In this document: positions 51,401 through 63,557 of the stretch, one piece after another
How the letters are laid out: every line of letters begins with the position of its first letter
Position numbering within the stretch: position 1 is the stretch's first letter
Assembly (NCBI GenBank): GCA_037783415.1
Contig: JAZGTN010000026.1
Location: 1,757,001 to 1,821,000 of the forward strand
DNA length: 64,000 bases
Direction of reading: 5' to 3'
Source of the DNA: Leptasterias polaris
Taxonomy: Eukaryota > Echinodermata > Asteroidea > Forcipulatida > Asteriidae
Made by a program: the position numbers and the translations under genes
The notes under the pieces: model-generated
The model's input: only the letters and a program-made list of their open reading frames with translations
The model's database searches: none
What the model was told of the DNA's origin: nothing

Positions 51401-53726
51401 TTACTTTAATAGTTCTTTCCGAAGAGCTTTCTCAGCTTTTTTTGACACTTGGCTGTTTGCTTTCTTTAAATCAAGATAGACTTTCAAAAATGCTTTAATT
51501 CGTATTTTTATCCAAAGATTTACAACCATATCAAGTAAACATTTTGAATTGTCACCAGTTATGTTCTCTTTGGTAAGATTACACCAGTAATCATGCACTC
51601 TTGTGTGTGATATTATTTTTCCTCGTAAAGCTCTCTTGATGTTTTGCCCAACACATTTCTCCAGATTTTCTTTTGAAAGTGTTGGCCTTATCACATTCTC
51701 CATTGTCCTAAACAACAAATATACATCGTCTTTTACATGAAATAACCCCCCTCTATTTTGAACATTGATCCATGCATTGCTGTATTCCAGGAACGTTTTG
51801 GCTGTGTTAGTACTACAAACACGCCAGGTTGAAAGAATTTTGCAAAATTTAGCAGCAGTTGCGTTACTCTGTCTTCTCAGCTTCTCACAAAGTGCAAACG
51901 GAACATAGCCAGCAACATACCGCAAAACCTGCTCTTCTTCTTTTGACAAAGAAATGTCGGAACATGTAGATTGAGTTTGGGGAGAATCTGTAATGTTTCT
52001 GTCCTTAATTATAAGAGTTATCATATCAAGCAAAAGGTGTTGGTAAACAATATGGATGTGTTTGCCATCAGTTGGTATTTGGAGAGATGCCAAGAATGCT
52101 TTCCATTCCTTGATGCTATTTAGCTTGTACTGGTGAAAAGCTTTCCATACCATGTCCATTGCTTCAGGCTGTAGAAATTTAGCATCACCAGAAGTTGCTA
52201 TGAGCCAAAGCGCAGAAACCAGGGTGCAAGTGAACTCTTCAAATTTAGAGGTGCTTCCGTTGGCAACATTCAACAATACTGCTACAAGAGTCATGACAGC
52301 TGCTGCCATTGGGTAGTTCCCAGAGAATAAAGGGTGAACCTTCATTCTCTCCAGGCCAGTCTTCATGTATTCAACTGCATTGTTAAGTGCATGTTCCTCC
52401 TTGAACTTTGGTGTTGGTCGTCTCACTGAAATGAAAGTGACATGATAAGGTCAAGAACATTTAAAATATTGTAACATGTTACTTTTACAAATGATATTGA
52501 AATCCTTTTTAAAACATACTGTTCTTCAAGGAAACATGTAGTTCCCTTAGGGTCGAGCAAAACCATAAACAGGGTTCTGTGGTACATGAATAAAATGTTT
52601 ACTAACTGTAAAGACTAAGTACCTTTCTTTTTGCCTTTTGATTTTGTCTTCCCATTGGTAGTTTTCTCTTTACAGGTTGTCTTCAATTGTAGCGTTGTGC
52701 TTTCAGGCTTTTGTGGGACTGAAACTAATGTAGTAGGGATCGGCTGCTTGGGTTCTGGGGAAACATCTTCGCTTGACGTGACTGATCTAAATCCAGGGGT
52801 TGCACTTGTAGTAGCAGCTGGGGTTGCTGAAAATATGGGGGAAAACATTGAATAGTTTGATAAAGTGCTGTTGAATCACAAAAGGTACATTACCACCTAC
52901 TGTACCTCCATGGTGGAAAAGAAAAATGAAATGTACACTTTCATTAAAACATCTACATGTATTCTCAACCTCATTAGAAATACAGTCGGGGCTGCAGAGG
53001 TTCGTGCAAATGTTCAAATAACTGACTAACTCTTGACTTTAAAGTTTAGGACTGAAAAGTGTAACTTCGGTAAGTTAACAAAATATTGGGGGAAAAATGA
53101 CTAAACTGTCCATAAAATTTCATGAAAACTATTGCTTGTTGGCCTTTTCGATGGCTTTTGTCAGAAAATTACAGTCTCAAAATATTGAGAGGACAGGACA
53201 GGTTATTTTTTCTTCACTTTCAGTTTCACTTCACTCGTTTTTCACGGTAAAAATACATGACCATGCATGACGACATAAAATTTATGATAAAATTTAAAAC
53301 ATGCAGGATACGGAAAACATCCATTTTATTTGGGCCTGTTTACAGGACTAAAGAACGTCCAGACATTACTCTAAAGGAGAATTTGTTTATGTTTATACAA
53401 TTAAACAAGCTTATGAAACCAATATACTGACAAAACTTACTGTTTGGTGGCCGACAAAGGTCACAAATCCATGAACCTTCGGGTACTGTTTTCGCTGTCA
53501 AGCCGACGCACTGATAATGGAACCACTCGATTTTGCATTCCCCACCGTCACACCCGATCATATCTGTTGTTGTTGCCGGTAAACCACATACACATGAACA
53601 CATTATGTCATCTTCGTTATCTGAACTAATATCTCCGTCGAAAATGGGTTCAACATCGGCTTCGTTGTCTGAAAAATCACTGAAATCTGAACCATAATAG
53701 AACTCGTTTTTGCCGTACGCCGCCAT
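51401..53726 (-). CDS. PHD-finger partner protein of the P-like element
   Basis: Exons 53441-53726, 52623-52826 and 51401-52425 (minus strand, both introns phase 1) join to 504 residues. The start ATG at 53726 has the context AAAATGGCG. Residues 1-42 are acidic. Residues 43-92 form a C4HC3 PHD finger (C45, C47, C59, C64, H70, C73, C88, C91) close to ING-type fingers (GCDGGECKIEWFHYQCVGL), with M56 and W68 at positions used by ING fingers to read H3K4me3. Residues 96-163 are a Ser/Thr/Pro-rich then lysine-rich linker. Residues 164-504 are helical and contain YVAGYV (333-338) and NRGGL (387-391), resembling the C-terminal part of P/THAP9 transposases. It is transcribed toward the transposase gene; the stops are 648 bp apart. 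A chromatin-targeting or transposase-partner role is inferred, not shown. Confidence 0.83.
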
Positions 53727-53837
53727 TTTAGCAAGGATGCAATCGTATTACGCACGCGCACCAATACCCACAGTGCAACGCGGTCTGTGTCTGGGACCGG
53801 GCAGAGGCGCTAATTGATTTAATGGGATTAGTGGCTG

Positions 53838-53848
53838 GTGTTTACTCC
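53838..53848 (-). promoter_or_regulatory. 11-bp subterminal inverted repeat, right
   Basis: GTGTTTACTCC, exact complement of 45839-45849, 80 bp from the right end and upstream of the PHD gene. Confidence 0.55.
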
Positions 53849-53895
53849 TGCTGTTTTTACGATCGCGGCACTGGACATTAATCTTTGATCACTGC

Positions 53896-53928
53896 TTCGT
53901 TCCAACTCCTTCTATTTCTACCTCCATG
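53896..53928 (-). repeat. Right terminal inverted repeat of the P-like element
   Basis: Ends CTATTTCTACCTCCATG and mirrors 45638-45670 base for base. Confidence 0.93.
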
Positions 53929-54981
53929 GGTTAACAGTGTACAACACTAACTTTTTTACCTGTACATGGGTTAACAGTGTACAACACTAACTTTTTAACC
54001 TGTATATGGGTTACAGTGTACAACACTAACTTTTTAACCTGTATATGGGTTAACAGTGTACAACACTAACTTTTGAACCTGTATATGGGTTAACAGTGCA
54101 GTGTTGGGAAGTTCACGTTTAATTTACATGTTGAAATGAAATATACAAAACCAACATTTCAAAAACTTAACCTTGAAGTGAGGGGAAAGGGGTAGAAAGG
54201 GGAAATAGATGGTACCACACAATCATTAATTAAACCATATCTCCAAAGTTCAATGACCCGGGGGAGTGAAATTCAGTGATAGCCTCATCTGAACCATTCC
54301 ACATATCTAAGAGGGGTCCCAGATTTTTGTTTTTTTAAGGGGACAAACAATTTTTTTGCACCCATGTACTTACCATGTAAATATCACATGTCAAATACCA
54401 TAGATCAAGGACGGACCTACCAATATAAAACCCTTTCATAAGCGGAACCGTCTGTTTATCGTGTGTCTGCTTATTATTGTCAACAGCTTGTGGCTACAAG
54501 GTGTCTGGTTCTCAACACAAAATGAAAAAAAGGCCCTTCAGTCACTCAAACACCGATATTTTTATTTATTATTTTTGGTTTTGCACGAGGCGTTTTAGTT
54601 TATGTTATTTCTGTTTTTCTCTGTATTACATAATCAATTAAAACAAAATTAATTAAACAATTAATTAAAAAAGGCAAATAATCTTAGACAATAGCTAGGC
54701 ATGAAAAGCAGTTATTTAAATGTAAAACATCTTCAGAATTGCACAGAAAACATGTTCAATACCTTTTTGATGGTGTGTTACCATCTATTGGCCATTTCCA
54801 GCATTACCAGATTACAGTAAAGTAGAGGGGCGTGGCCTCACTTAAAGGTTTTAATCAACCTTTTTCATCAATGTCTGCCCGAGGTTTTCATCTATTATTT
54901 TTTTCTAGGTCAAAGGACGGCTTAAATGCCATCGATAAAGAATTCATTTGGAACAGTGATGATTTATTTTATTGCACTTAC

Positions 54982-55095
54982 TAATCTCGCACCGAATTCC
55001 TTCGAAACCAGATGGACATCCACAAAGGTAAGCATTCACTAGATCTGTGCATTGTCCTCCATTCAAACACGGGCTGCTAAAACATTCATCGATAT
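54982..55095 (-). CDS. EGF exon C, unit 10
   Basis: [10 protein letters not shown] type as in units 1-5; the last full codon is ATT and the exon ends ATTA before donor GTAAGT. Confidence 0.87.
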
Positions 55096-55326
55096 CTAAT
55101 GCACAAAGGTAAAAACAGATTTATTATTAGTGTTGGTTCAAGACGCTTTGCTGGTCTCCGGTTGACAGCAGTTTGTGGTTGACAGCACCCTCTGTCAGCA
55201 AGGGAAATAAACAACAATCTCACTCGACTTCGCTTTGTTAAATGGAATAATCCAGATTTCACCTTGTGCCTATATTCTGCAACAATGCACTCAAATGCAT
55301 TCAATATTTGTATAATATTTACCAAC

Positions 55327-55440
55327 CTATCTCACACTGAGCTCCTGTGAACCCTCCTTGACAAACACACTGGAAACCATTCGCTGAACCAATACATGTT
55401 GCTCTGTTCGGACACGGTCTGCTGTCACATGCATTAGGAA
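55327..55440 (-). CDS. EGF exon B, unit 10
   Basis: VPNACDSRPCPNRATC: Glu-to-Ala just before the Thr of the O-fucose consensus, which is retained. Confidence 0.85.
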   Translation of the reverse strand, partial: FLMHVTADRVRTEQHVLVQRMVSSVFVKEGSQELSVR

Positions 55441-55510
55441 CTAATTAAATACAAACAGATGGAAGGCATATTGTCAATCTTTAAACACTGATATATTTAG
55501 GCATTCTAAA

Positions 55511-55860
55511 GCTCCCTGAGCCATGCCGTTGGATGTGGCTCAAGCTCCTAGAGCCCTGCCCTTAGGTGAGATTGAAGCTCCCTGAGCCACGCCCTTGGAT
55601 GTGGCTCAAGCTCCTACAGCCCTGCCCTTAGGTGAGATTGAAGCTCCCTGAACCACGACCTTAGGTGAGGCTCCAGCTCCTAGAGCCACGCCCTTAGGTG
55701 AGGTTCAAACTCCCAGAACCACACCCTTGGATGTGGCTCAAGCTACCCGAACCACGCCCTTGGATGTGGCTCAAGCTACCTGAGCCACGCCCTTAGATGT
55801 GGCTCAAGCTCCTTGAGCCATGCCCTTGGATGTGGCTCCAACTCCCTGAGCCACGCCCTG
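55511..55860. repeat. 33-bp minisatellite, unit 10
   Basis: 350 bp, same length as in units 1-5 despite point differences. Confidence 0.9.
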
Positions 55861-56202
55861 AATGTGTAGTTTTAGCTTCAACATACTTGTAGTGCTCTCT
55901 TTTAAAAATTAAGTACATTTTTCAAAATCTGTTACTGTCTGGAAATTGTCCTTTTCTAATAACATTAATTGCTGTTTTTAAAACCAAAATCAGTTTGGAC
56001 ACTTTCTTTTCTTCATTTTTGTGGGTGGGGAGGGGGGTTCTTTTTGTATTCGCGAGTGTTTTGAGGTTTTAATTTTTAAAACGGATACCTCCTTACTGTC
56101 TGAAAGTGGCTGCAATTGTTAATACTACTTGTGTTTTAATCTGAGGGTTCTTTGGGGTACTTTTTGCCGACGTTCTTTAAGGGACACTTCGAGACTAGTT
56201 AC

Positions 56203-56316
56203 CTGTCTGACATCGCACACCAGTATAGCCAGGCAGGCATGTACAGCGATACTCATTGACCAAATCTGTACAAAGCGCCTGATTGAAACATGGGAAACTG
56301 CTGCACTCATTTATAT
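56203..56316 (-). CDS. EGF exon A, unit 10
   Basis: [10 protein letters not shown]... NEYRCTC... GVRCQT: two replacements to Arg relative to units 1-5. Confidence 0.88.
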
Positions 56317-57096
56317 CTGCAAAAAAAGGCATTTATTGAAAGGAAAAGAAAAAGGAAAGGAATGTGTAGTTTAAAACAGTTAAGATACCGTGTCAAACAG
56401 AAAAACAATATTTGTAGTTTAAATCAGTTCAGAGAGAGGTCCAGGCTCTGTGGCTCTTTTGTAAACAGGTGGGGTCATGGGTAAAATGGCCTATAGGCCT
56501 TTGCAGTGATCTGGCCACCAGCCTTACATCCACTTTTCCTTTGCAAAAAGGACACTTTGCTATAAGATGAAGATGGTGTCAATCTGATTATGCTACACTG
56601 TACAAAATAAATTTCCTCCGAGCCTCATTTTGAGAACATTTAGATTTCTACACTGGAAAAAACACAAGATGGCTTTTAACATGGTAGTAATCTGCTCAAT
56701 CTCCAATTCAATGAACGGATGATGATACAAGTCTCTCGCATATTTGATCATTTTGGAAACCTTGGATCCCAACACACATTGTCTTAATAACGCACAGAAT
56801 CAATGAAAGAGGTGTGAGACTTTCTGTGAGCACAAAATAAAACCACAAATTGATCTGAAAATAATTCTGTTACAACTCAGTGAAAAATATAACATGATGA
56901 TTAAACATACACACCTACATTGTCAATAAATCTGCGATGAAAAAATAAAAAAACATGTGTATTAGTATTTATAGGCAATGAGCCAAACAGTCAAACCGCT
57001 GTGGCCTTCTGTTTTGTCAAGCATATCATCACAGTCTTCACAATATTTCATGCATCACTTCCACCCTAGCCAATTTGACCCCTAAAATCTCATTTA

Positions 57097-57231
<135 letters not shown>

Positions 57232-57301
57232 TTAAAAGATGTGATACTTTTGGTCAGGTGGTTATCAGACTGCAGAGAGTTTCAATCCATATGAGAGAGC
57301 T

Positions 57302-57527
57302 GGGCTCATTCCATAAAGCTACTACCCTAGCCTAGAAAAAGTTACTTATGAAGTTTATATGCTCAGAAAGAGAAATCTAGGTTCAATTTCACAAAGAATT
57401 AAGATGGACTTTAAGTGCATATCAATCTTAATTGCTAAGCAAAGTTTGATGTCACAATACAAATCACTATGGTAATACTGACAACCCATCTTAAGATGAA
57501 TCGTAGTGCTTTGTGAAATCGACCCCT
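57302..57527. repeat. MITE-like palindromic repeat, unit 10
   Basis: Copy of the unit 6-9 repeat. Confidence 0.6.
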
Positions 57528-58158
57528 GGACACCAGTCACAACAAACAATGAAAAATGTGCCTAAAAATGAGCCTACTTGGATTCCAACAACTAATTTAA
57601 GCTACGATAATTCGGGAGGTCTTTTAATTTATACAGTATTTCAGACGGAAGTCTTTCTCTGGATCTGGAGGACTGGTGCTGGTGTGAACTTCATAATCAG
57701 TGAGCTTTCAGATTGAAACTAAGAAGGTGTTTTAGTTTTTTAATCACAAATCGTGTTCTTTGTTTTGAAATGGCTGTGTACGAATCCATAAATTAGTCTC
57801 ACTTGCAAGGTGTATGGCACATGTGTGCAGTTTTTGTTTCTATTGATAAAAGGTACATACTTGTGCCACAATTACTGAAAAATATAATATGATGATTAAA
57901 CATATACACCTACATTGTCAATAAATTTGCGATGAAAAAAACCCAAACATGTGTATTAGTATTTATAGGCAATGAGCCAAACAGTCAAACCGCTGTGGCC
58001 TTCTGTTTTGTCAAGCATATCACTGCATTGTCCTCACATTATTTCATGCATCACTTATGACCTAGCCAATTTGACACCATACATGTACATCAATGTTTCT
58101 AAATATCAGCAAGTCACATGGTCAGGATTGTTTGTTTGTTTAGGCAACCCTGTATCAG

Positions 58159-58418
58159 ACTGTAAATGGGTAAAACAGTGGACAACACTAACTTTTTAAC
58201 CTGTACATGGGTTAACAGTGTACAACACTAACTTTTTAACCTGTATATGGGTTAACAGTGTACAACACTAACTTTTTAACCTGTACATGGGTTAACAGTG
58301 TACAACACTAACTTTTGAACCTGTATATGGGTTAACAGTGTACAACACTAGCTTTTTAACCTGTATATGGGTACAGTGTACAACACTAACTTTTGAACCT
58401 GTATATGGGTTAACAGTG
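58159..58418. repeat. 40-bp minisatellite, unit 10
   Basis: About 6.5 monomers; one has lost TTAA (TATGGGTACAGTG). Confidence 0.9.
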
Positions 58419-59299
58419 CAGTGTTGGGAAGTTCACGTTTAATTTACATGTTGAAATGAAATATACAAAACCAACATTTCAAAAACTTAACCTTGAAGTG
58501 AGGGGAAAGGGGTAGAAAGGGGTAATAGATGGTACCACACAATCATTAATTAAGCCATATCTCCAAAGTTCAATGACCCGGGGGAGTGAAATTCAGTGAT
58601 AGCCTCATCTGAACCATTCCACATATCTAAGAGGGGTCCCAGATTTTTGCTTTTTTAAGGGGACAAACATTTTTTTGCACCCATGTACTTACCATGTAAA
58701 TATCACATGTCAAATACCATAGATCAAGGACAGACCTACCAATATAAAACCCTTTCATAAGCGGAACCATCTGTTTATCGTGTGTCTGCTTATTATTGTC
58801 AACAGCTTGTGGCTACAAGGTGTCTGGTTCTCAACACAAAATGTAAAAAGGCCCTTCAGTCATTCAAACACCGATATTTTTATTTATTATTTTTGGTTTT
58901 GCACGAGGCGTTTTAGTTTATGTTATTTCTGTTTTTCTCTGTATTACATAATCAATTAAAACAAAATTAATTAAACAATTAATTAAAAAAGGCAAATAAT
59001 CTTAGACAATAGCTAGGCATGAAAAGCAGTCATTTAAATGTAAAACATCTTCAGAATTGCACAGAAAACATGTTCAATACCTTTTTGATGGTGTGGTACC
59101 ATCTATTGGCCATTTCCAGCATTACCAGATTACAGTAAAATAGAGGGGCGTGGCCTCACTTAAAGGTTTTAATCAACCTTTTTCATCAATGTCTGCCCGA
59201 GGTTTTCATCTATAATTTTTTTCTAGGTCAAAGGACGGCTTAAATGCCATTGATAAAGAATTCATTTGGAACAGTGATGATTTATTGTATTGCACTTAC

Positions 59300-59413
59300 T
59301 TATCTGGCACCGAATTCCTTCGTAACCAGATGGACATCCACAACGGTAAGCATTCACTAGATCTGTGCATTGTCCTCCATTCAAACACGGACTGCTAGAA
59401 CATTCATTGATAT
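59300..59413 (-). CDS. EGF exon C, unit 11
   Basis: [33 protein letters not shown]. Acceptor TTTAG from an extra A. Confidence 0.86.
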
Positions 59414-59693
59414 CTAAATGCACAAAGGTAAAAACAGATTTATTATTTGTGTTGGTTCAAGATGCTTTGCTGGTCTCCGGTTGACAGCAGTTTGTGGTTG
59501 ACAGCACCCTCTGTCAGCAAGGGAAATAAACAACAATGTCAGCTCGGCTTCGCTTTGTTAAATGGAATAGTCCAGATTTCACCTTGTGCCTATATTCTGC
59601 AACAATGCACTCACATGCATTCAAGGACTGCTTAAATGCCATTGATAAAAGAATTCATTTGGAACAGTGATGATTTATTTTATTGCACTTTAC

Positions 59694-59807
59694 CTGACTC
59701 GCACCGAGTTCCTGTGAAACCAGATAGACATCCACAATGGAAACCATTCACTTGATCTATGCATTGTCCTCCATTCAAACACGGACTGCTAGAACATTCA
59801 TTGATAT
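59694..59807 (-). CDS. EGF exon D, unit 11
   Basis: [10 protein letters not shown]... [11 protein letters not shown]... GTRCES, identical to unit 6 exon D. Donor GTAAAG. Confidence 0.86.
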
Positions 59808-60837
59808 CTAATGCACAAAGGTAAAAACAGATTTATTATTTGTGTTGGTTCAAGAAGCTTTGCTGGTCTCCGGTTGACAGCAGTTTGTGGTTGACAGCAC
59901 CCTCTGTCAGCAAGGAAAATAAACAACAATCTCAGCTCGGCTTCGCTTTGTTAAATGGAATAGTCCAGATTTCACCTTGTGCCTATATTCTGCAACAATG
60001 CAAAAAAGGCAGTTATTGAAAGGAAAAGAAAAAGGAAAGGAATGTGTGGTTTAAAACAGTTAAGATACCGTGTCAAACAGAAAAACAATATTTGTAGTTT
60101 AAATCAGTTCAGAAAGAGGTCCAGGCTCTGTGGCTCTTTTGTAAACAGGTGGGGTCATGGGTAAAATGGCCTATAGGCCTTTGCAGTGATCTGGCCACCA
60201 GCCTTACATCCACTTTTCCTTTGCAAAAAGACACTTTGCTATAAGATGAAGATGGTGTAATCTGATTATGCTACACTGTACAAAATAAATTTCCTCCGAG
60301 CCTCCTTTTGAGAACATTTAGATTTCTACACTGGAAAAACACAAGATGGCTTTTAACATGGTAGTAATCTGCTCAATCTCCAATTCAATTAACGGATGAT
60401 ACAAGTCTCTCGCGTATTTGATCATTTTGGAAACATTGGATCCCAACACACATTGTCTTAATAACGCACAAAATCAATGAAAGAGGTGTGAGACTTTCTG
60501 GAACACAGCACAAAATAAAACCACAAATTGATCTGAAAATAATTCTGTTACAACTCAGTGTAAAAGTGAAAATGCAACAGAGAAATTCCAGTGTCTGATG
60601 GCACCCTACCTAAAAAATTACTGAAAAATATAACATGATGATTAAACATACACACCTACATTGTCAATAAATCTGCGATGAAAAAATAAAAAAATATGTG
60701 TATTAGTATTTATAGGCAATGAGCCAAACAGTCAAACCGCTGTGGCCTTCTGTTTTGTCAAGCATATCATCACAGTCTTCACAATTTTTCATGCATCACT
60801 TCCGCCCTAGCCAATTTGACCCCAAAAATCTCATTTA

Positions 60838-60972
<135 letters not shown>

Positions 60973-61042
60973 TTAAAAGATGTGATACTTTTGGTCAGGT
61001 GGTTATCAGACTGCAGAGAGTTTCAATCCATATGAGAGAGCT

Positions 61043-61268
61043 GGGCTCATTCCATAAAGCTACTACCCTAGCCTAGAAAAAGTTACTTATGAAGTTTATA
61101 TGCTCAGAAAGAGAAATCTAGGTTCAATTTCACAAAGAATTAAGATTGACTTTAAGTGCATATCAATCTTAATTGCTAATCAAAGTGTGATGTCACAATA
61201 CAAATCACAATGGTAATACTGACAACTCATCTTAAGATGAATCGTAGTGCTTTGTGGAATCGACCCCT
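61043..61268. repeat. MITE-like palindromic repeat, unit 11
   Basis: Copy with the TGGAATCGACCCC end as in unit 6. Confidence 0.6.
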
Positions 61269-61911
61269 GGACACCAGTCACAACAAACAATAAACAATGA
61301 AAAATGTGCCTAAAATGAGCCTAAAAATGAGCCTACTTGGATTCCAACAACTAATTTAAGCTACGATAATTCGGTAGGTCTTTTAATTTATACAGTATTT
61401 CAGACGGAAGTCTTTCTCTGGATCTGGAGGACTGGTGCTGGTGTGAACTTCATAATCAGTGAGCTTTCAGATTGAAACTAAGAAGGTGTTTTAGTTTTTT
61501 AATCACAAATCGTGTTCTTTGTTTTGAAATGGCTGTGTACGAATCCATAAATTAGTCTCACTTGCAAGGTGTATGGCACATGTGTGCAGTTTTTGTTTCT
61601 ATTGATAAAAGGTACATACTTGTGCCACAATTACTGAAAAATAAAATATGATGATTAAACATATACACCTACATTGTCAATAAATTTGCGATGAAAAAAA
61701 CCCAAACATGTGTATTAGTATTTATAGGCAATGAGCCAAACAGTCAAACCGCTGTGGCCTTCTGTTTTGTCAAGCATATCACTGCATTGTCCTCACATTA
61801 TTTCATGCATCACTTATGACCTAGCCAATTTGACACCATACATCAATGTTTCTAAATATCACCAAGTCACATGGTCAGGATTGTTTGTTTGTTTAGGCAA
61901 CCCTGTATCAG

Positions 61912-62174
61912 ACCTGTAAATGGGTAAAACAGTGGACAACACTAACTTTTTAACCTGTATATGGGTTAACAGTGTACAACACTAACTTTTTAACCTGTAT
62001 ATGGGTTAACAGTGTACAACACAAACTCTTTTACCTGTACATGGGTTAACAGTGTACAACACTAACTTTTTAACCTGTATATGGGTTAACAGTGTACAAC
62101 ACTAACTTTTTAACCTGTATATGGGTTAACAGTGTACAACACTAACTTTTGAACCTGTATATGGGTTAACAGTG
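61912..62174. repeat. 40-bp minisatellite, unit 11
   Basis: About 6.5 monomers. Confidence 0.9.
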
Positions 62175-63057
62175 CAGTGTTGGGAAGTTCACGTTTAATT
62201 TACATGTTGAAATGAAATATACAAAACCAACATTTCAAAAACTTAACCTTGAAGTGAGGGGAAAGGGGTAGAAAGGGGTAATAGACGGTACCACACAATC
62301 ATTAATTAAGCCATATCTCCAAAGTTCAATGACCCGGGGGAGTGAAATTCAGTGATAGCCTCATCTGAACCATTCCACATATCTAAGAGGGGTCCCAGAT
62401 TTTTGCTCTTTTAAGGGGACAAACAATTTTTTGGCACCCATGTACTTACCATGTAAATATCATATGTCAAATACCATAGATCAAGGACAGACCTACCAAT
62501 ATAAAACCCTTTCATAAGCGGAACCGTCTATTTATCGTGTGTCTGCTTATTATTGTCAACAGCTTGTGGCTACAAGAGTGTCTGGTTCTCAACACAAAAT
62601 GTAAAAAGGCCCTTCAGTCATTCAAACACCGATATTTTTATTTATTATTTTTGGTTTTGCACGAGGCGTTTTAGTTTATGTTATTTCTGTTTTTCTCTGT
62701 ATTACATAATCAATTAAAACAAAATTAATTAAACAATTAATTAAAAAAGGCAAATAATCTTAGACAATAGCTAGGCATGAAAAGCAGTCATTTAAATGTA
62801 AAACATCTTCAGAATTGCACAGAAAACATGTTCAATACCTTTTTGATGGTGTGGTACCATCTATTGGCCATTTCCAGCATTACCAGATTACAGTAAAATA
62901 GAGGGGCGTGGCCTCACTTAAAGGTTTTAATCAACCTTTTTCATCAATGTCTGCCCGAGGTTTTCATCTATTATTTTTTTCTAAGTCAAAGGACGGCTTA
63001 AATGCCATTGATAAAGAATTCATTTGGAACAGTGATGATTTATTTTATTGCACTTAC

Positions 63058-63171
63058 TTATCTGGCACCGAATTCCTTCGTAACCAGATGGACATCCACA
63101 ACGGTAAGCATTCACTAGATCTATGCATTGTCCTCCATTCAAACACGGGCTGCTAGAACATTCATTGATAT
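63058..63171 (-). CDS. EGF exon C, unit 12
   Basis: Same reading as units 7-9. Confidence 0.88.
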
Positions 63172-63443
63172 CTAATGCACAAAGGTAAAAACATATTTAT
63201 TATTTGTGTTGGTTCAAGAAGCTTTGCTGGTCTCCGGTTGACAGCATGGTTGACAGCACCCTCTGTCAGCAAGGAAAATAAACAACAATCTCAGCTCGGC
63301 TTCGCTTTGTTAAATGGAATAGTCCAGATTTCACCTTGTGCCTATATTCTGCAACAATGCACTCACATGCATTCAAGGACTGCTTAAATGCCATTGATAA
63401 AGAATTCATTTGGAACAGTGATGATTTATTTTATTGCACTTAC

Positions 63444-63557
63444 TTATCTGGCACCGAATTCCTTCGTAACCAGATGGACATCCACAAAAGTAAGCATTCA
63501 CTAGATCTATGCATTGTCCTCCATTCAAACACGGGCTGCTAGAACATTCATTGATAT
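63444..63557 (-). CDS. EGF exon C2, unit 12
   Basis: Same reading as units 7-9; the most N-terminal EGF domain visible here. Confidence 0.87.

Larger units (their letters stand above)
45638..53928 (+). mobile_element. Two-gene P-superfamily DNA transposon with RAG1-N-like transposase
   Basis: 8291 bp. Inverted termini of 33 bp are perfect and begin CATGGAGGTAGAAATAGAAG. The direct repeat GGTTAAC (7 bp; 8 bp if the shared G is counted) lies at 45631-45637 and 53929-53935. An 11-bp subterminal inverted repeat GGAGTAAACAC lies at 45839-45849 and, inverted, at 53838-53848. CATG ends, about 31-33 bp termini and 11-bp internal inverted repeats are all features of P elements. It carries two convergent genes, transposase (+) and PHD-finger protein (-), with uninterrupted coding and good splice sites, so it could be autonomous or recently active. 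Excision restores a normal 40-bp monomer. Confidence 0.9.
45459..54098. repeat. 40-bp minisatellite, unit 9 (split by the P-like element)
   Basis: Monomers at 45459-45637 and 53929-54098; the P-like element lies inside a GGGTTAAC motif of one monomer. Confidence 0.88.

Noticed and set aside
51401..53726. Calling the PHD protein RAG2
   Set aside because: The PHD finger is ING-like and N-terminal; no kelch repeats are visible and the C-terminal domain looks P-transposase-like.
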